Below, in pieces: positions 31,325-44,833 of a stretch of DNA of 64,000 nucleotides (position 1 is the first letter of the stretch; every line of letters starts with the position of its first letter). Origin of the DNA: Mesaphorura yosii (taxonomy: Eukaryota; Arthropoda; Collembola; Poduromorpha; Tullbergiidae); assembly GCA_009869945.1 (NCBI GenBank), contig WIXG01000360.1:1-64000 (forward strand), in the 5' to 3' direction. The notes under the pieces were generated by a model that saw only the letters and a list, made by a program, of their open reading frames with translations, was not told the DNA's origin and ran no database searches. The position numbers and the translations under genes are program-made.

Positions 31325-33735
31325 CTAAGTGTGAAAAATGATTTCGGGAATTTGACCATCTTCTACGGAAGTTCCGTTGTTGTTGTCGGATGAATACGAG
31401 AAAGTAAAGTTGACTATTGTTCCATCAGGACATTCCACACCGACTTTACGTTGACCCTTTGCGCCGTAATGCGAATCCGGCCCTAGAAATTGGTCGAGAA
31501 TGAATACCTGTCTGCGACAACGACAACGGACATTGTGATTAATTTAATTATTACCTCGAAGTGTAGCTGAAGCAGTGTACGTGACTTCCGGAAGTACTTC
31601 AATCGGTTCTCTGAACATGACCTTGAACGTTGCTTTTGATCCATCGCTGCAGAAACTATCCGAATGGTGACCGAGGACAGTTCCCTGGAGGGTGTGACTG
31701 AGCTGAATGTCCACTTTGTACTCCTTCGTGCCAAACAGTCCACCGTAAAGGCCGAATCCCACCACATAAATGCGGCGATCGGTTGTAAACCTGAAAGCAG
31801 AACATTTGAGTATTGCGTGGCAAACGTAACGAGTAAGTTTAGCTGGCAAAATCTGCATTGTAATCACCAATAACCTTATCTGATCATTCAGCCCATTGTA
31901 GCCCCAACGCGTCTCCACCTGCTGAAAGCGGTACACTGTCAATTGCTTGCCAGTCATGTAACAACGTGGCCGGTCAATAAATTCTTGCTTCGGTCTCAGA
32001 TGCCTGTGAGAAATAAAATTGTTAATCGTCTTCATCATTCATCATGCTATTTTATAAATTAGCGTTGGGGTACTCACACATTGTTGGAGCTGATTGTAAA
32101 GTTCAAGAATAGTCTAACCAGTTCTGTCTCGGTCAGGAGTGACATTTGCGCCACTTCCAAAGAGAAGTCTTCCACGGGCATCAAAGGGAACCGAATAAGA
32201 TGCAGTGCTCGTCCCAATGTGTAACGCTGATTCTGTGGGGTGATCTCCATTCCGCGCCTGACACATTCCTGTGATGCCCACCTAAAAAGTAGGAATTGAA
32301 ATATTAATCACACGACCATTAAAATCTCTTGGAAGACGCGGATCCCGACTTTCGACTTACCTTAGCGCAGCTTCAAACAGGCAAATCTCCTTGATCCGCA
32401 GCGTGTCTCGTTCCAAAACGGCGCAAAGGGTATCAAGATCAACTTCCGTAAAGCCATCGGCTCCAAATGCAGCTGCAGTGTTCCTGAAAGTTGGCAAACA
32501 ATTATTTACTACGAGCGCAAACAATGAACTGATAAAGTTACTGAATATAATTTCGTAATTTCGATCCTTACTTATCGATGCAGTCAAGACAGAGTGCAGC
32601 CAGTTGAGGTTCATCAAATAGTCTGGCTTGACTTAGCAATAAAAAAGCATTCTCAGAAGTCAAATTGTCCTTCAAGAAAGCGACGCAGTGCTCTTCCAGC
32701 GTTGGGACAGCATACTTCTTTGCCGTGTACAAGACTGTGAGGACAGTTTCAGCCGAAACACTCACATCATCAGTGTAAAGGAACTAAAAAGTAAAATTTT
32801 AATGACTAAGAACATTAACTGCCAGGTAACCCAGAAGTCTTACCTTCAACAATGCTAGAAAAGCTTCCGGTTCGACATCTGGCAGCTCAACAGTTTTTTC
32901 ATTCTCCTGCATTGCCAAAGGTCCATTGAACATTGCGTCGAAAACTGGTGAACCCACTGCAAGAATGAATTTGTGTCCAGGAATTCGAATTCGTGCACGT
33001 CCAACGAGAAAGCTGATGTCGCTGAGAGTATCGTTATTGAACAGGTACGACACTCGCTCCTTCAAGCACGATTTGGTGGACTGCCACGCCTCGCAAATGT
33101 TTCCCCTCCGAATGCGATTCTGCGGAAGATCTTCACTGTTCTCACTGGGATCCGAGGCCGAACTATCGCTGTCCCGGTCCATTTCAGTTGGCGAACCAGA
33201 GCCACTCGGACTCGACTTGGGTTTAAAGCTTGCACTTTTCTTGCCTGACTTAGTTCCAGGACAATTTAATAGTCCAGATGACGAGCCCGACCCTGCGCAT
33301 GGGTCCAAGTCTGGCGCAGCATTGTGGGGCATTAGAAATGAATTCTTGACTCCAGAACTGCAGCCTCCAGTGTTCGTATTCAAGCTATCTCTTCGTTGGG
33401 GAGAGATAGGGGCGGAAGCTGATGCAAGTAAAGCTGAGATCGCAGAAGTTGCTGCGGGAGATGGGAAATGAAGTTGACCACCACCACCGCTGACTCCAGT
33501 GCTGGTGCTGCAATGACTGGTGTTTGTGTTGGAGGAACTACTGCTGACGGCGCTGGTGCTCGTTGTTCCTTCAAAATGAAGAACCAGTTTAGACTTGTAA
33601 GTTAACAATAGTTTAAGTGTTAAGATAGTATTTATTACCTTGCACCTGTGGTTTTCCTAAGTTGGATCCTGCTCCAGAACCGCTTGTTGACCCGCCACAT
33701 CCTGATCCGTTGTTTGAATTTGATGAAGATGACAT
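31325..33735 (-). CDS. BTBD2: BTB-BACK-PHR protein, BTBD1/BTBD2 orthologue, 627 aa
   Basis: Eight minus-strand exons: 33735-33639, 33568-32844, 32783-32572, 32483-32361, 32281-32078, 32003-31875, 31790-31555 and 31482-31325 (628 codons). A Ser/Gly-rich disordered N-terminus (about 185 residues) precedes [20 protein letters not shown] and the BTB fold ([39 protein letters not shown]). BACK follows ([11 protein letters not shown]-like segment, [19 protein letters not shown]). The PHR domain has YIDRPRC-like [37 protein letters not shown] and the end [15 protein letters not shown]. Relatives are cullin-3 adaptors and bind topoisomerase I. The C-terminal wording matches BTBD1/2 better than BTBD3/6. 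It faces the MFSD12-like gene head-to-tail. Confidence 0.9.
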
Positions 33736-35115
33736 TGCGTGGTTGAATTGACTTTCTGACTTGATTCGATGCCTGTTCACTTCGTCGTTGCGTTGAGTTT
33801 ATCACATTTCAATAATACAAATGGAAAGCTTTGGTTGAATTTAATTTAAAATCTCGGGTTCAAAATCTTTAATCTTTGGTTTCTAGCTTAAAATGACCAA
33901 TTCCGGATTCAGTTTACAGATTAATTTAAAATTATTAGCTAATCACGGTCATGGTCACATTCTGAAAAGCCAAATCTGTTTTTATTGATTTCTGTTCCCA
34001 TTTGCGTTCCGTGTTGAGTGCTGTGTATCCCGTTGCACTCTGCATTGATCAAGCTGTTTTACTACGCAGCTTGATCAATCATGCTTATTTGTGCTTGTTT
34101 GTGCTTATTTGCTAGCACAAAGAAAAACCAGATGAGATCCGAGGTGGACGTTGGATTGACAAGAATTTTGCATTGTACTAATTAAAGCCGAAAGATATCG
34201 CAAATTACGTCAAAACCTAAAGGTACAAGAATCTAATCTAGAATTTTGTCACTGATGAATAATTAAACAATTAATGTAACTAACTGCTAGCCGCAGTGCA
34301 GTAAATACACACTACATTGCAGACTGCAAGAGCCTAACTTAATCGGCGGTGGGAGTAACTAACTGCTCGAGCAGAGAGCAGCTGGTAACTGGTAATCGCT
34401 AATTTGCAAGGTGGACGCCGTCGTTCAGCGTTCCCAGCTTGCCTGCAGTGTGAATTCGCATGCGAATTATCTCATTCCTTCATTATCGCCTTCTTTGTGG
34501 TATGAGTTTGTTATTACGAAGTATAATCGATGCTTATTATAATCACGCAACAATGGGATGATGGTACAGGATGAAGATTAAGTTAACTGAGCCTGTTCGA
34601 CGACATAGAAGCAGCTTCAGATCAAATTGCCTTCAGGCTCATAAGAATCCAATTCACACAATTTCATACATGATTCGATTCAATAATGAGTATGGGCACG
34701 GTATAATCATTTTATTCCACTACGCTGTTGTGTATGAAAACTCTGAGCGCATGATTAACATCTGACATGAACGGGTTTACTAAATTTACGAAATCTCAGA
34801 AATGGAAACTATCACAGAATGGACGAACGAACACATCGAAACAGCACGAATACGATACGAACTAAAACTAAACATTATGGCGACCAATAGAACTAAAAAA
34901 CGGAAACGGAAACAGCGCCAAAAATGAGCACCGACTTGTAAATAATTAGCACATACTTTAAAATTAAGATACTTGTAAAAAATCAACGATCAGATCGGTA
35001 TCTCGCTTCGTCCAGCCTTTGCGAGTATTTTGGCCTCCATTTTAATTCCGTATACAAAATTGCGTACAATGAACCTGAAGCCTCTGAGATTCAGTCTCGT
35101 CGGAATTTGCATTGA
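33736..35115. other. Intergenic DNA upstream of BTBD1/2, with a hairpin
   Basis: No coding sequence recognised. A perfect 13-bp inverted repeat lies at 34044-34079. The region probably contains the BTBD1/2 promoter and the 3' end of the MFSD12-like gene. Confidence 0.4.
34044..34079. promoter_or_regulatory. Perfect 13-bp hairpin upstream of BTBD1/2
   Basis: ATTGATCAAGCTG at 34044-34056 and its exact reverse complement at 34067-34079, with a 10-nt loop. It lies about 310 bp upstream of the BTBD1/2 ATG. A structural or protein-binding role is only possible, not shown. Confidence 0.4.
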
Positions 35116-38072
35116 TCATTTTTGTCGTCTTCGAGCCTTCTCCTCTTGGAGCACTCGCATTTTTTGACCGTGGCTCTGGAAATGGATTTGGAGTGTCAGA
35201 AGAATGATTCCCAGCACTCCGACTAAGGCACAGCCTGTATACAAATGATACGTAGGATTAGAAAATAAGTCAGATACGATACAAATCATTAATCATTTAA
35301 CTGTGGTTTTATACCCCCAGCAGAATACCCGAGTACATTTCTATAGAATGCGACGTTCGCGTTCTTCAACTGTCTACAGGGGTCATCCTCGGCCAGATTG
35401 TTTCGACTGTTGTCATCCCTGAAGGTTTGAAATAAGAAATTAGTCTGCCGTCATCTACAATCTTCAAGAGCAGAAACTTACCCACAAGGCACCAGTGTAC
35501 TGATAAGTAGGATTGTGAGTCCGCAGGACACTTTATCACAGAAGCTCATAGCACCATACACAAAAGCACCGTTCTCGACATTGTTTCCAATCATATCGGC
35601 GGTAATTGAAAGACTTGTCACCAAAATTGCGGAGGCACCACCACCTACAAAAGAATTAGTATTATTTGTCAAACATCATCAGCTTCCAGCTTGAGCTTAA
35701 TGATAATATATGGATCTCCTTACCTAAAAGGACGGCAACAGCGTAGATTATATATTCTCGGTCAAAATCGCTCCCTGGTCCATCCCAATCGAGGAGCAAG
35801 ACAGTGAGCGACCCGGAAATGCAAAGAGTTGCGCCTGCAATGTAAGCTAGCTGCCTGCCCAAATGTTTGTTGAGTTTCTTGAGGCATGTCGACACGACGA
35901 ACCCAGAAAGGTACATTGTGAGTGGAATGGTGGCCACGGTTCGGCATGGAAGAAGGAGTGAGTCTTGTAAGTACAAAGGCATGTAGACTTGAGCTAGGTT
36001 GACACTCTGTCGAGTGGCCATGTAAACTAATGCAACCTAAACAATGAAAAGTGGATTGAATTTTCATTCTAGAAAAATTTCAAAACCTCTAACAGAATTG
36101 TTAGTAGAATTTTTACACTTACAATATAAAATTGTGGAAGCGTCAGCCAATCGCGCATTGTCATTTTCTCCTTTCCGATGTTTAAATTCTTGGTCGAAAG
36201 CCTCGACCGTCGCAGTGTATCATTTGTGTCTTCGTCAGGGTCAATTCCGCTGTGAATACTGGCAATTTCCACCCGTAACTCGTTGTCGCTACTCGTCGAC
36301 CTCTGAAAACGCCTGTTTCTCATTTCAGGAGCAGTGTCTGAATCTTCTTCAAGCAGCAGGGGAAGAGTGGATTCAGGATCCTGGTTGTGATGGGCGGAAA
36401 TTAAGTTGTCGCCTTCTTCCGATCTCCCAGTTCCACAAATGACTTCTGTCAGAGATTTTGTTCTCTTCCCACCACCACTGCCCGTGCTTCCGCCCGACCT
36501 TGTCCGGGATCTTGCCCTCAGTCTTCTGTTTGTACTTGTGCGAATGTCGTCGGGCTCGCTGTGTCTGGAGGCCGTGGAATGGTGCATGAGTGCGTTTTCC
36601 AAACTGTCGCTCGTGCGGCTGAGAACACTGAGACGTCTCATCAGTTGGGTTCTCGAAGTCAGAACGGCGACGTTCTGTTTAATCTGCGCGTCGTCGTCTT
36701 CTCGAACATTGGCGTGGAACAAAACTGTGAAAAAGGCCCCGGCTCCGACCGCAGCAAAAGCAATCGTCTGAAAATTAAATCCGCACTTGAAACTTCGAAG
36801 GACTAAATTAAAATCTTATCAATATCAAATTATTTACTAACCATAAAGTTTGTGGCGTCATCCGGGGTGATTTGGCACTGGTCATTGTTGCCGAGCGTGA
36901 ACCAAGTCATTAAGAATACGGTAACGTTGGCCAGCACAGTAAAAGCGTACCTGTCATTAAAAAAAATTGTAGTGGTACACGAGCTTTGTTGATAATTCAA
37001 AACGCCTAACCTGATGGCTAGCATTTCCGTCCGCACGAGCTCGTCCGGGTGCATTTTTGGAATGAGGGCCAAATGCGAGATTTGAGATGAAGCCCATCCG
37101 ATTTGAAATATGGCAATGAAAGGGGCGTAATAAATCAGCTTGGCCCAGTCAGTCGTGTCCTCCGTGCAGCCTATGCAAGGCGAGAAGATGAACGGGAAGC
37201 TCAGAGCGACGCAGATCGAACCTTGTTAAAGTGGGTAAGAATTTATTAGACCGACAAACTATGCTTACGCTTATGGCTACGGCTGTGAAAATCTTACCAA
37301 CAAGATGCCACGATTTGCAGCGCCCATACTTGGCACGACATAGCCAACAATTAACTTCTCGATCAGCTTCGTAGCCGACCAAAGGGGTTGCGATCCCATC
37401 AACCACCTATACGAGAGCAAGCCCCAAAATCGCAATCCGTCAAGGGTCAAGACTAAATAACGTCACAAAGAATTTACTCCTCACCTGGCCCAGGAACATT
37501 AACGAAGCTGCGTATCTGCTGTCGTAACTGCTGCTAGAGTAGTCAAACTTGACCACTTTTTGAAAATACAAGAGTAGGTAGGAAAACCAAAGGGAAGCAC
37601 AAAGATCATTTAGGATATGGCCACTGGCAATCGTCACTTTCTTGAAAAATGACAGATGAATGGGCTGGACTGCCGGTAGAGCAGACAGTCGCCTCAAAAC
37701 TTCTTCGACTGTTTCTTCAGGCGAGCCATCATTGTTGGCGTTGTCATCTCCGGACAGAATTTGTGCAGCGCCGGTGGAAGATCCTGATTGCGGCTGATTT
37801 GTGTGATCATTTCCAGAAATCCGCCTTGCTGCTTCTTGAGGTTTGTACTGTGCACCTTCACCGGTGGAAGAATTGGAAGCCGCCAGCGTATTGGTAGGCT
37901 GAAGATGAGCATGATGGTCCCCTCTTTGTTGATCAGTCTCATTATGTTGTGAGTGTGAATCTCGAATGTAATTGCTATTCATCTTGTCAGTAACTGGAAT
38001 CATATCATCATCAGACCTATCGTTCTCTTGTTCAGTAAAGTTCCCGAAGCCACCTGCGCGCTCCAAATCCAT
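35116..38072 (-). CDS. MFSD12: MFS transporter, MFSD12-like, 786 aa
   Basis: Nine minus-strand coding exons: 38072-37485, 37406-37298, 37221-37011, 36950-36842, 36767-36123, 36036-35724, 35644-35482, 35418-35315 and 35234-35116 (787 codons). TM1 (about 150-170) reads SGHILNDLCASLWFSYLLLY. The GPH/MFS signature GQVVDGIATPLVGYEAD crosses an intron, followed by WASSQISHLALIPKM and RYAFTVLANVTVFLMTWF. The second half restarts at WLTLPQFYIVALVYMATRQ and ends in a basic tail (EEKARRRQK). MFSD12 imports cysteine into melanosomes and lysosomes; the same site is inferred here. A disordered N-terminus (about 140 residues) and an S/R/D-rich loop of about 180 residues between TM6 and TM7 make it far longer than the usual ~480. 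An in-frame upstream exon ends near 38232 but shows no ATG, so the start is the first Met of the known exon. Confidence 0.82.
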
Positions 38073-38124
38073 TGAATGGGGAAGTTTGCCCGGATATGCT
38101 GCCAAATTCCCGAGATTCGGCTTC

Positions 38125-41100
38125 TGAAATTAACAAATGATTAACTTGGTTTGGGTTCATGACCCACGGAAGTGGGTATTGAACTAATGATCTCATAAAA
38201 TGACCATGAACTCTCTAGCACCAGCACTCACCTCGTTTGTCTCTATCTGTGCCTTATCTACTGGCCTGCATTTAGCACTATTTCTACGGGCAACTTCGGC
38301 GTGGAAATTACATAACTTTTCTTGGAGCTGAATCTGGGCACATTCACATCATGCTGAAGCTCTTAAATAGAAATGAAGTCACCAGCCGCAGCCGTCGTGT
38401 CGAATGGTCGAAGTCTGGACTACGCTCTAAAACTGGTTCTTGCCGCTTGATGACAATAATGTGCGTAATAGTCAAAAACCAGTTGCCAATCCAGGAAAGA
38501 CGGTACCACAAGCCTACACGATACAACGAATACAATTATTGGAAAAATACTATCCTAACTGTACCACTAAAAATATTCTTATCACTAAAAGTACTGACGA
38601 ATACTGACTGATTCACTTTGGGGCTGAGTCAATGATCCTCCCCTTGTGCTTTGCATTGGTGTACAAGTTAGTTAAACTTCAAAACTCCCAGTGCAGAGAA
38701 TAACAGCATGACTCCGTCGGCAGTCGGCTTTGAGATTCACAGCTGCCACGGTCGTGCCAATATGCGGCTGGATCTCTCAATGCCCCGTTGATTGAGAAGT
38801 CATGAAATCAATCACCAACTCAATCACAAAATACTGAAAACCCGAATAGCGAAGGCGATTCGATACGGCCACAGCCTGAATGACGCTGAATGCTATATTG
38901 CGATATTACTTTGTCTGTCAATCTAGTTTAGGACCAAATGCAAAGTCAGTGACATTTACCTGACTGTATTTTGGTGTGAAAGAAGCTTGTGCTTGAACTT
39001 ACGCTGATCCGGACGATTTTTACTGTAATGACTACGCAATAATATTTGCTTGCGGCTACGGGGTCCGTTCATTCGCTCAAGATCGACAATAGTTTTAACT
39101 CGTAGCACAGTCGAAGTTTATCTCATGAGTTTAATGTCAACTGTCAAATTGCGGCCGGAGGATGACGAAATTGACTTGCCCAAACGCTAAATGATTGCGT
39201 TCTGTGAAAGAATTCAGTACTGATCTGCGAATTGCAATGCACTACACAGGAATGTAAAGGGAAAGGAAATGATTTTAACTATAAATTCTTGGAATTAGAG
39301 CTAACATGCTAGAATTGAGTCATCGCGTCGTCGCCGTCGTGCAAGGAACCTTCCAAGCTGTGAACATGAAGTTATGGCTTGAAACCGCAGCCAGATACCA
39401 CAATTAAAATAAACACGAGCACGAGCTAACCATCTGCCTGCCTGAGTATTGACAGGGTTGAGTCATTATCATCGACATATTCAGCATAGCACTGCATTGA
39501 CACAATTGAAACGCACTAAAATCGTTGAGTGTTGACATCAACATTAAATACTTGCTAATTATTTCAGAAACCCAATGCGCAACTCATCTCGCCGATGCTG
39601 ACTCGTTGTCGTTGCACGTGAACAACGTTAAGAAAAGAAATCGAAAGACGCAATGCTATTTACGATTATGAAATTGGTCGTAAATTCTTATTGCCATAAT
39701 TGTGCTCTCATAAATTATACATGCCAACCGCTAAGAATTGTTAAATTCTACTCCTACGCTGCTTCGGAATCTTATCGCCTTGAATTGGAAATGAACTCCA
39801 TTCGGAGAAGCTTTCAGCTTCAGATGGCCTGCCTGAAACGGAATAATTTGGGAAATACGACCACGACATTGGACAACGAGCCAAGGTCAAAAAGTATCCC
39901 AATTGTCTCAATGGAAAGTTTTGCTGTGCTGTGGCTGTAAGGAATGTAAGCAGTCGAGGTAAAGGAAGGTCGCTTTCTTATTTACTATTTACTCTTTTCG
40001 TAAGGGTTCGAGTTCGAGTTGGTCAGGTTCACGCGTCCAGTCAAGACGAGATACCCAAAAATCAGCCCAAAATAGATCGGAAACTTTCATTTCACGTCAC
40101 GCTATGCCAGAGGCCACGTGAATGAAGCTTCGAAAATCGAAGAGAAGCGAGCAAGAAATTCCGCTTCGCCACGAGGGCTACGACCAGCATAAACATAAAT
40201 TCCTTGAGAACTTGATCCAAATCAGTGCACTGGCTCTAAACATAGATTATTCATTAGCAGCAGCGTGAGTAATTAACTAAGCCTGTTTAATTACCGTGCC
40301 TGTCTGCACGACTCACGATGCATGTGTTGATAAACATCTCGACAATTTGCTTCGATCCGCACGTCGCCGTCGATGGTCGTAAAATCCCAGCCGTGCCGTG
40401 ATGCACCTGCGCGGCCGTACATAATTGAATAACTGATTGACGTAATGCTGGGGTTAATTGTGGCAATCAAACCCACGCAGCTGCAGCTTATTTATTGTCA
40501 AGCGGAAGAGTGGGTGACGACGATGCAGCACTCATCATCTTTGCCTATCAGCGAAGAACGAATCAAGCCTGCCCTCGCCATTCGCCTTCAAGCCTGCAAT
40601 TTGTGAAATGGAAATCAGCTCACTTCCGCATTTCGCGTATCGCATGAATCGCGTCGCGTTTTCCCATCTACACGGCGAATGGCAAGTATCAAATTCACAC
40701 TCACGACTTGCAATCTGCAATTTGCACCAAGTACCATTCTCCATTGTGTTTGTTTTGAGTCAACTGACTCGAAGTCGAGTCGGCCGTTTCTCTCGGCGTT
40801 CTCTACATGCAAAACTCAATCGAAATTCGCAAATTGCACTAACGCACCGCATGAAAGAAAATTTACGACGATTTAATGAAAATTATGATGTTAGTTTAAA
40901 TGGACAGCCGAGCCGAGGGTGAATGAGTAGAAAGTGTTGGGGTACAAGCACTACTTCTTTCTGCTCGTTCGCAAACCGGTTTTTTTTACCGACCCACTGG
41001 CCGGCCAGGCTAGCGGCTGCCGTGATTGTAGCCATTGTGTAGCTTGTTTCTTATGTGACAAGCAGGCCGCACTGACCGGATGAGAATCTGCGATCGTTGG

Positions 41101-41597
41101 GTCGCAGTCGCAGTTCGCAGATGAGTTATGGGCGTATTGCGTATAATTATGCAATGGCCATAATTCTTGATTCTTGGGCACTTGCACTTTTCTTGAGATT
41201 TGCGATGGGCGATTGCGATTTGTGAGATAATCGCGATTTGGTGCCACGAGAGTCAACAGCATACGAATTGTACGGGCGTTTGCGAATTTACATTTTCGCA
41301 TGTGACATGGCATGGCGTGTCGGACACTGCCAAAATAATTTACGACCGTACCATTTTTAATAATCGCTACGCACCGCACCGGCAGAGGCGAGCCATTATC
41401 GACTTGGCATCAGCTGAGCAACAAGTGTGTAACTCGCAAATTAGCAAATTTTGTGAATTACGTGCCAGCGGCTACGGTGGAATTCTTCGCTCTGCTGTAC
41501 TGTGTGGTTTGGAATTTGGATTTTGTCCAATACACGTACCTGTTGCCTTGAACTTGTTAGCGCAAGTGGTTAAAATTACTCAAGCCTTCAAAAGAAG
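38125..41597. other. Long intergenic region, probable 5' UTR exons only
   Basis: A donor near 38232 (minus) suits a 5' exon of the MFSD12-like gene. The rest, about 3.3 kb, lies between divergent genes. It holds open frames without domains, signal peptides or splice support. Expected to carry the promoters of MFSD12-like (minus) and the matrix protein (plus). Confidence 0.4.
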
Positions 41598-43912
41598 ATG
41601 GAAATGAAGTTTGTCCAGGAAGTCCAGGTAAGAAAATTGCGGGATTTGGGCTTTTGAAGTTTCATTGCTTTACGAGATTCAGCTCGAGAGCTTCTCTCGA
41701 TTCACGACTTCTGACTTCATTTGTGTCTGGATTTTGCATTCTGCAGATTTCCCTGCTGGTCCTTCTCATTTCAATCTCCTTGGCCTCGCCTTCATCGCCG
41801 CTCGTCCTCGTCTCAACTTCCGTCAGCTCTTCTAGCTCCAGTTCGAGTTCCAACAACGCCGATGTGCTGCCCTTGGACGACTCACTCGCCGTGGAAGGAA
41901 AGAACGTGAAGATTGTGCGCAGAATTCGCGTTCGCACGTCGACCACTCCGGCTCCGGACTCGTCGACCAGGGATTTTGACTCAGGCTCCGGCTCAGTCTC
42001 GGGCCCTGATTTTACAGAAAGTCCGGAAATTCAGGAGTGGTTTTCCCTGAAGCATAAGGAGTTTGAGAGGGTGAAGGACGGGAGCGGGACGAGCACGACC
42101 ACAACGACTAACAACGAATCGAGGGCTACACGACAGCCAGCTCCAGCGTCTGCCTCAACCTCACGCCTGCTCAGTGAAGCCGAGTACGTGTACGAGTACT
42201 CAAACACTTCCAAGGGTCCGCGAGTGCAAGTGATTTATGGCGATGGGAAGACTCCGCCGCCCGCCGGACTCATGGAGAGCCCCGACATGCTGGAATTGGT
42301 AAGGGAACATTTGCATGAATCGAACACCAACACAAATGTGAACGCCAACGGAGTAGAGCCAGCGACAGTGGCAGTAACGGAAACTCCAACGACACAACCT
42401 CCAACAGCAACAGCAGCTCCGCTTCCGCCTGTACAGCTTCAACTCCAGCCCTTATCACCTCAAAACGGGTTGATACCACCAATTTACCATGTCGGAGGCA
42501 GCCCAGTTGCTGCTGTATCAGAATCGTCGGCTCCGCCGCCAGGCTTCTTCAGCCCCTTTCACGGCGCAGCGTATACTCCGGACACGGAAACGAAGACGTA
42601 TGTCAGTGCAGCGCCGCCTGTGTTCACTCAGCCCACCACCGTGACAATGCCAGCCATGCACGTGCCTGGAGTCAGAGCGACATCCGCCTGGAGATGGCCA
42701 ACTTACGTGGAGGAACAGGAAAGCATCGGCGGACCTCCGTTCAAGGGATTCGAATACAGCTTCCCACCGTTCACGACTAGCACTTCACAAAGAGGACCAC
42801 CACCGTCGTCGTCGTCACAGGGGCATTCCCCGAATTACTACCCGGCAGATCTCCCGTTCTCGCCATACGAAGAGCCGATTTACACAAAGCCATCCGTCGT
42901 ACAGACAAAATCCAGACCGGACGGCAGTCCGAATTCGATTCCGTGGACTCCGCTCCCGCCGTCTTCGCCGTTCGGTGGCACGTATCATAAGATGAAGACC
43001 GCCAACTCAATTTCTGATTCGCAGCCGACAGTTGCTGAAAGCAGCTACAGCCAGGGTCACGGGCACGGAGGCAGGGACAGGGACAGAGACATGCCGCCGG
43101 GGTCGTACTCAACACTCGGAAAAAGGATGACTGCGCCCGACACTCGTTCGCCAAGCGCAATGGGGCAGTACCCCGATGAATTGCCAATTCACGACTCGGG
43201 TGCAGTTCCTGATTCGGATTCAGTAATCAAAGAATCGCATTTCGTAAACAGCGTCTCGTCAGCTCCAGCATCAGCATCGGGCCCAGGCGGCCCGGAGGAC
43301 TTCAACTACAACTACTTCACTTCTTATCCAGGCGAAGGTGAAGGCGCAATTCCCAGCAGTGAGGATGAGTACAGCAATTACATCATCGACGCTGGCCCTA
43401 GCTTCGGGCCAAGTCCAGGACAAGGGCCCAGCTACGAAGGGCCGTCGTACTACCCCGCGGCGCCAAGACCAATGACGATGCCGTTTCCAGTAAAGGTGTA
43501 CAGCCACAGCAGGGGTCCCCCGCCTCGGTCACCACCTCCAGAATCATCCAACGCCATGTATACGCACTATTCTTCTTCGTCCGCCTTCCCTCCATTCATG
43601 CCGATGCCGGTGCCAATGCCTCAACCCCCGCCATCGTTGCCTTCTTTCTACAGCCCAAGCCAGAACCCGACCGCAAACCCACAGAAGCACCACTACAAAA
43701 TTATGCTCATTAAACCACCGTCGCCTCCGCCAGAATCGAACCTCGTTTACATGCTGCATGAGGCTCCACGTACCAGCTCGGGCTCGGGGACAACAGCAGT
43801 ATCGACGGCTCCGCCAACGGCTGCAGCTGCTTCTTCATCGACCCCGCAGCTTTACTACGTCACGTCGGGCAGCTACAACTACAAAAAGCGGTCCGCGTCC
43901 CTGCCAGCATAA
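41598..43912 (+). CDS. Pro/Ser-rich secreted matrix or cuticle-like protein, 731 aa
   Basis: Exon 1 (41598-41627) encodes MEMKFVQEVQ. A 119-bp intron follows, then exon 2 (41747-43912); together 732 codons. The join creates a signal peptide (QISLLVLLISISLASPSS) split across the intron. The mature chain is almost wholly low complexity: Ser runs, Thr/Pro tracts, PPPSSSSQGH and repeated Y-P-G-P patches. One ordered-looking motif near the C-terminus, KHHYKIMLIKPPSPPPESN then LVYMLHEAP, resembles the KHYKxxFIKAPSxP...LVYVL core of insect DUF243/Tweedle cuticle proteins. The chain ends with a basic SYNYKKRSASLPA tail. An extracellular, perhaps cuticular, structural role is inferred. The alternative upstream ATG in exon 2's frame (41654) would bypass the intron but gives a worse signal peptide. 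Confidence 0.6.
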
Positions 43913-44833
43913 AACGTGGCAAAACGCAGCCGCAGACACAAGAAACCATCAACCACGAGCCACGTGACGTGAGGATGAATTTCTAGTCATTTTAGCAGAT
44001 TAGCAGCTTAGCACGTACGAAGAGCGATAAATATTTTCACAAGTATGAAGTAAGAAGAAGAGAGAAAGCGAGTTTTCTCAGGTTCAGGTTACGATTACGC
44101 ATTGAGCCAGTTACATTTACTTTACAGTTAATATACATTACAAGATTAGTGAATTAAGATTACGAGCCGACTGCGATTGTGATGTGAGTTGCATTAGAAT
44201 TAGCAAACTCGCAATTCGCGCAGAAGTTACTTGTTCATGGTTGATGCGTGCGAGCCACGCTGACGTATTTTACGCATGAATTTGAGAACGACTTGAATAA
44301 AAGCAGTTGCTGTCGCTGACGCACAAATTTCAGGCTTTCGAGTTGCGTTGCATTGGCATTATTTGACTAATACAATCAATGTCTGCCAAAACTTGGGGCA
44401 AGGTTGTCAAATTACGCATGCCATGCTGTCTCGTCTGGTTGGCTGCTTCTTGTTCTTGTACTTGACATCTGAAAACCAGTCTGGTTTCATTTCATCGCGG
44501 ACCGCCGCCGCAAAGCTCATTAACTAATCGCACGGTACTGCACGTGTTTCGCTTTCTCTGATCTGGTCGATCTGTTCTGCTGGTTGTTTGAAGTTTGATC
44601 AACCGTTCTGCGACGGGCTAAAAAATTGCCCAAACCTGCTTTTTGTCGCTTGCTTGTCTGTCCACTTGTCATATTTACAGGCGAAGGTTCAAGTGAATGT
44701 AAAATATGCTTGCGGCCACAATAAATAACAGACTGGAAGTTGGTGTCCTTGAGTTAGTTGAAACCAAGGCCCGCCGATTACCAATCTGGACATTCTGGAT
44801 AAGGAATCTTTTACACAATAGGTCACTCCAAAA
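43913..44833. other. Intergenic DNA, no gene recognised
   Basis: Carries the 3' UTR of the matrix protein and the upstream region of the SLC35G-like gene. Nothing specific was identified. Confidence 0.45.
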
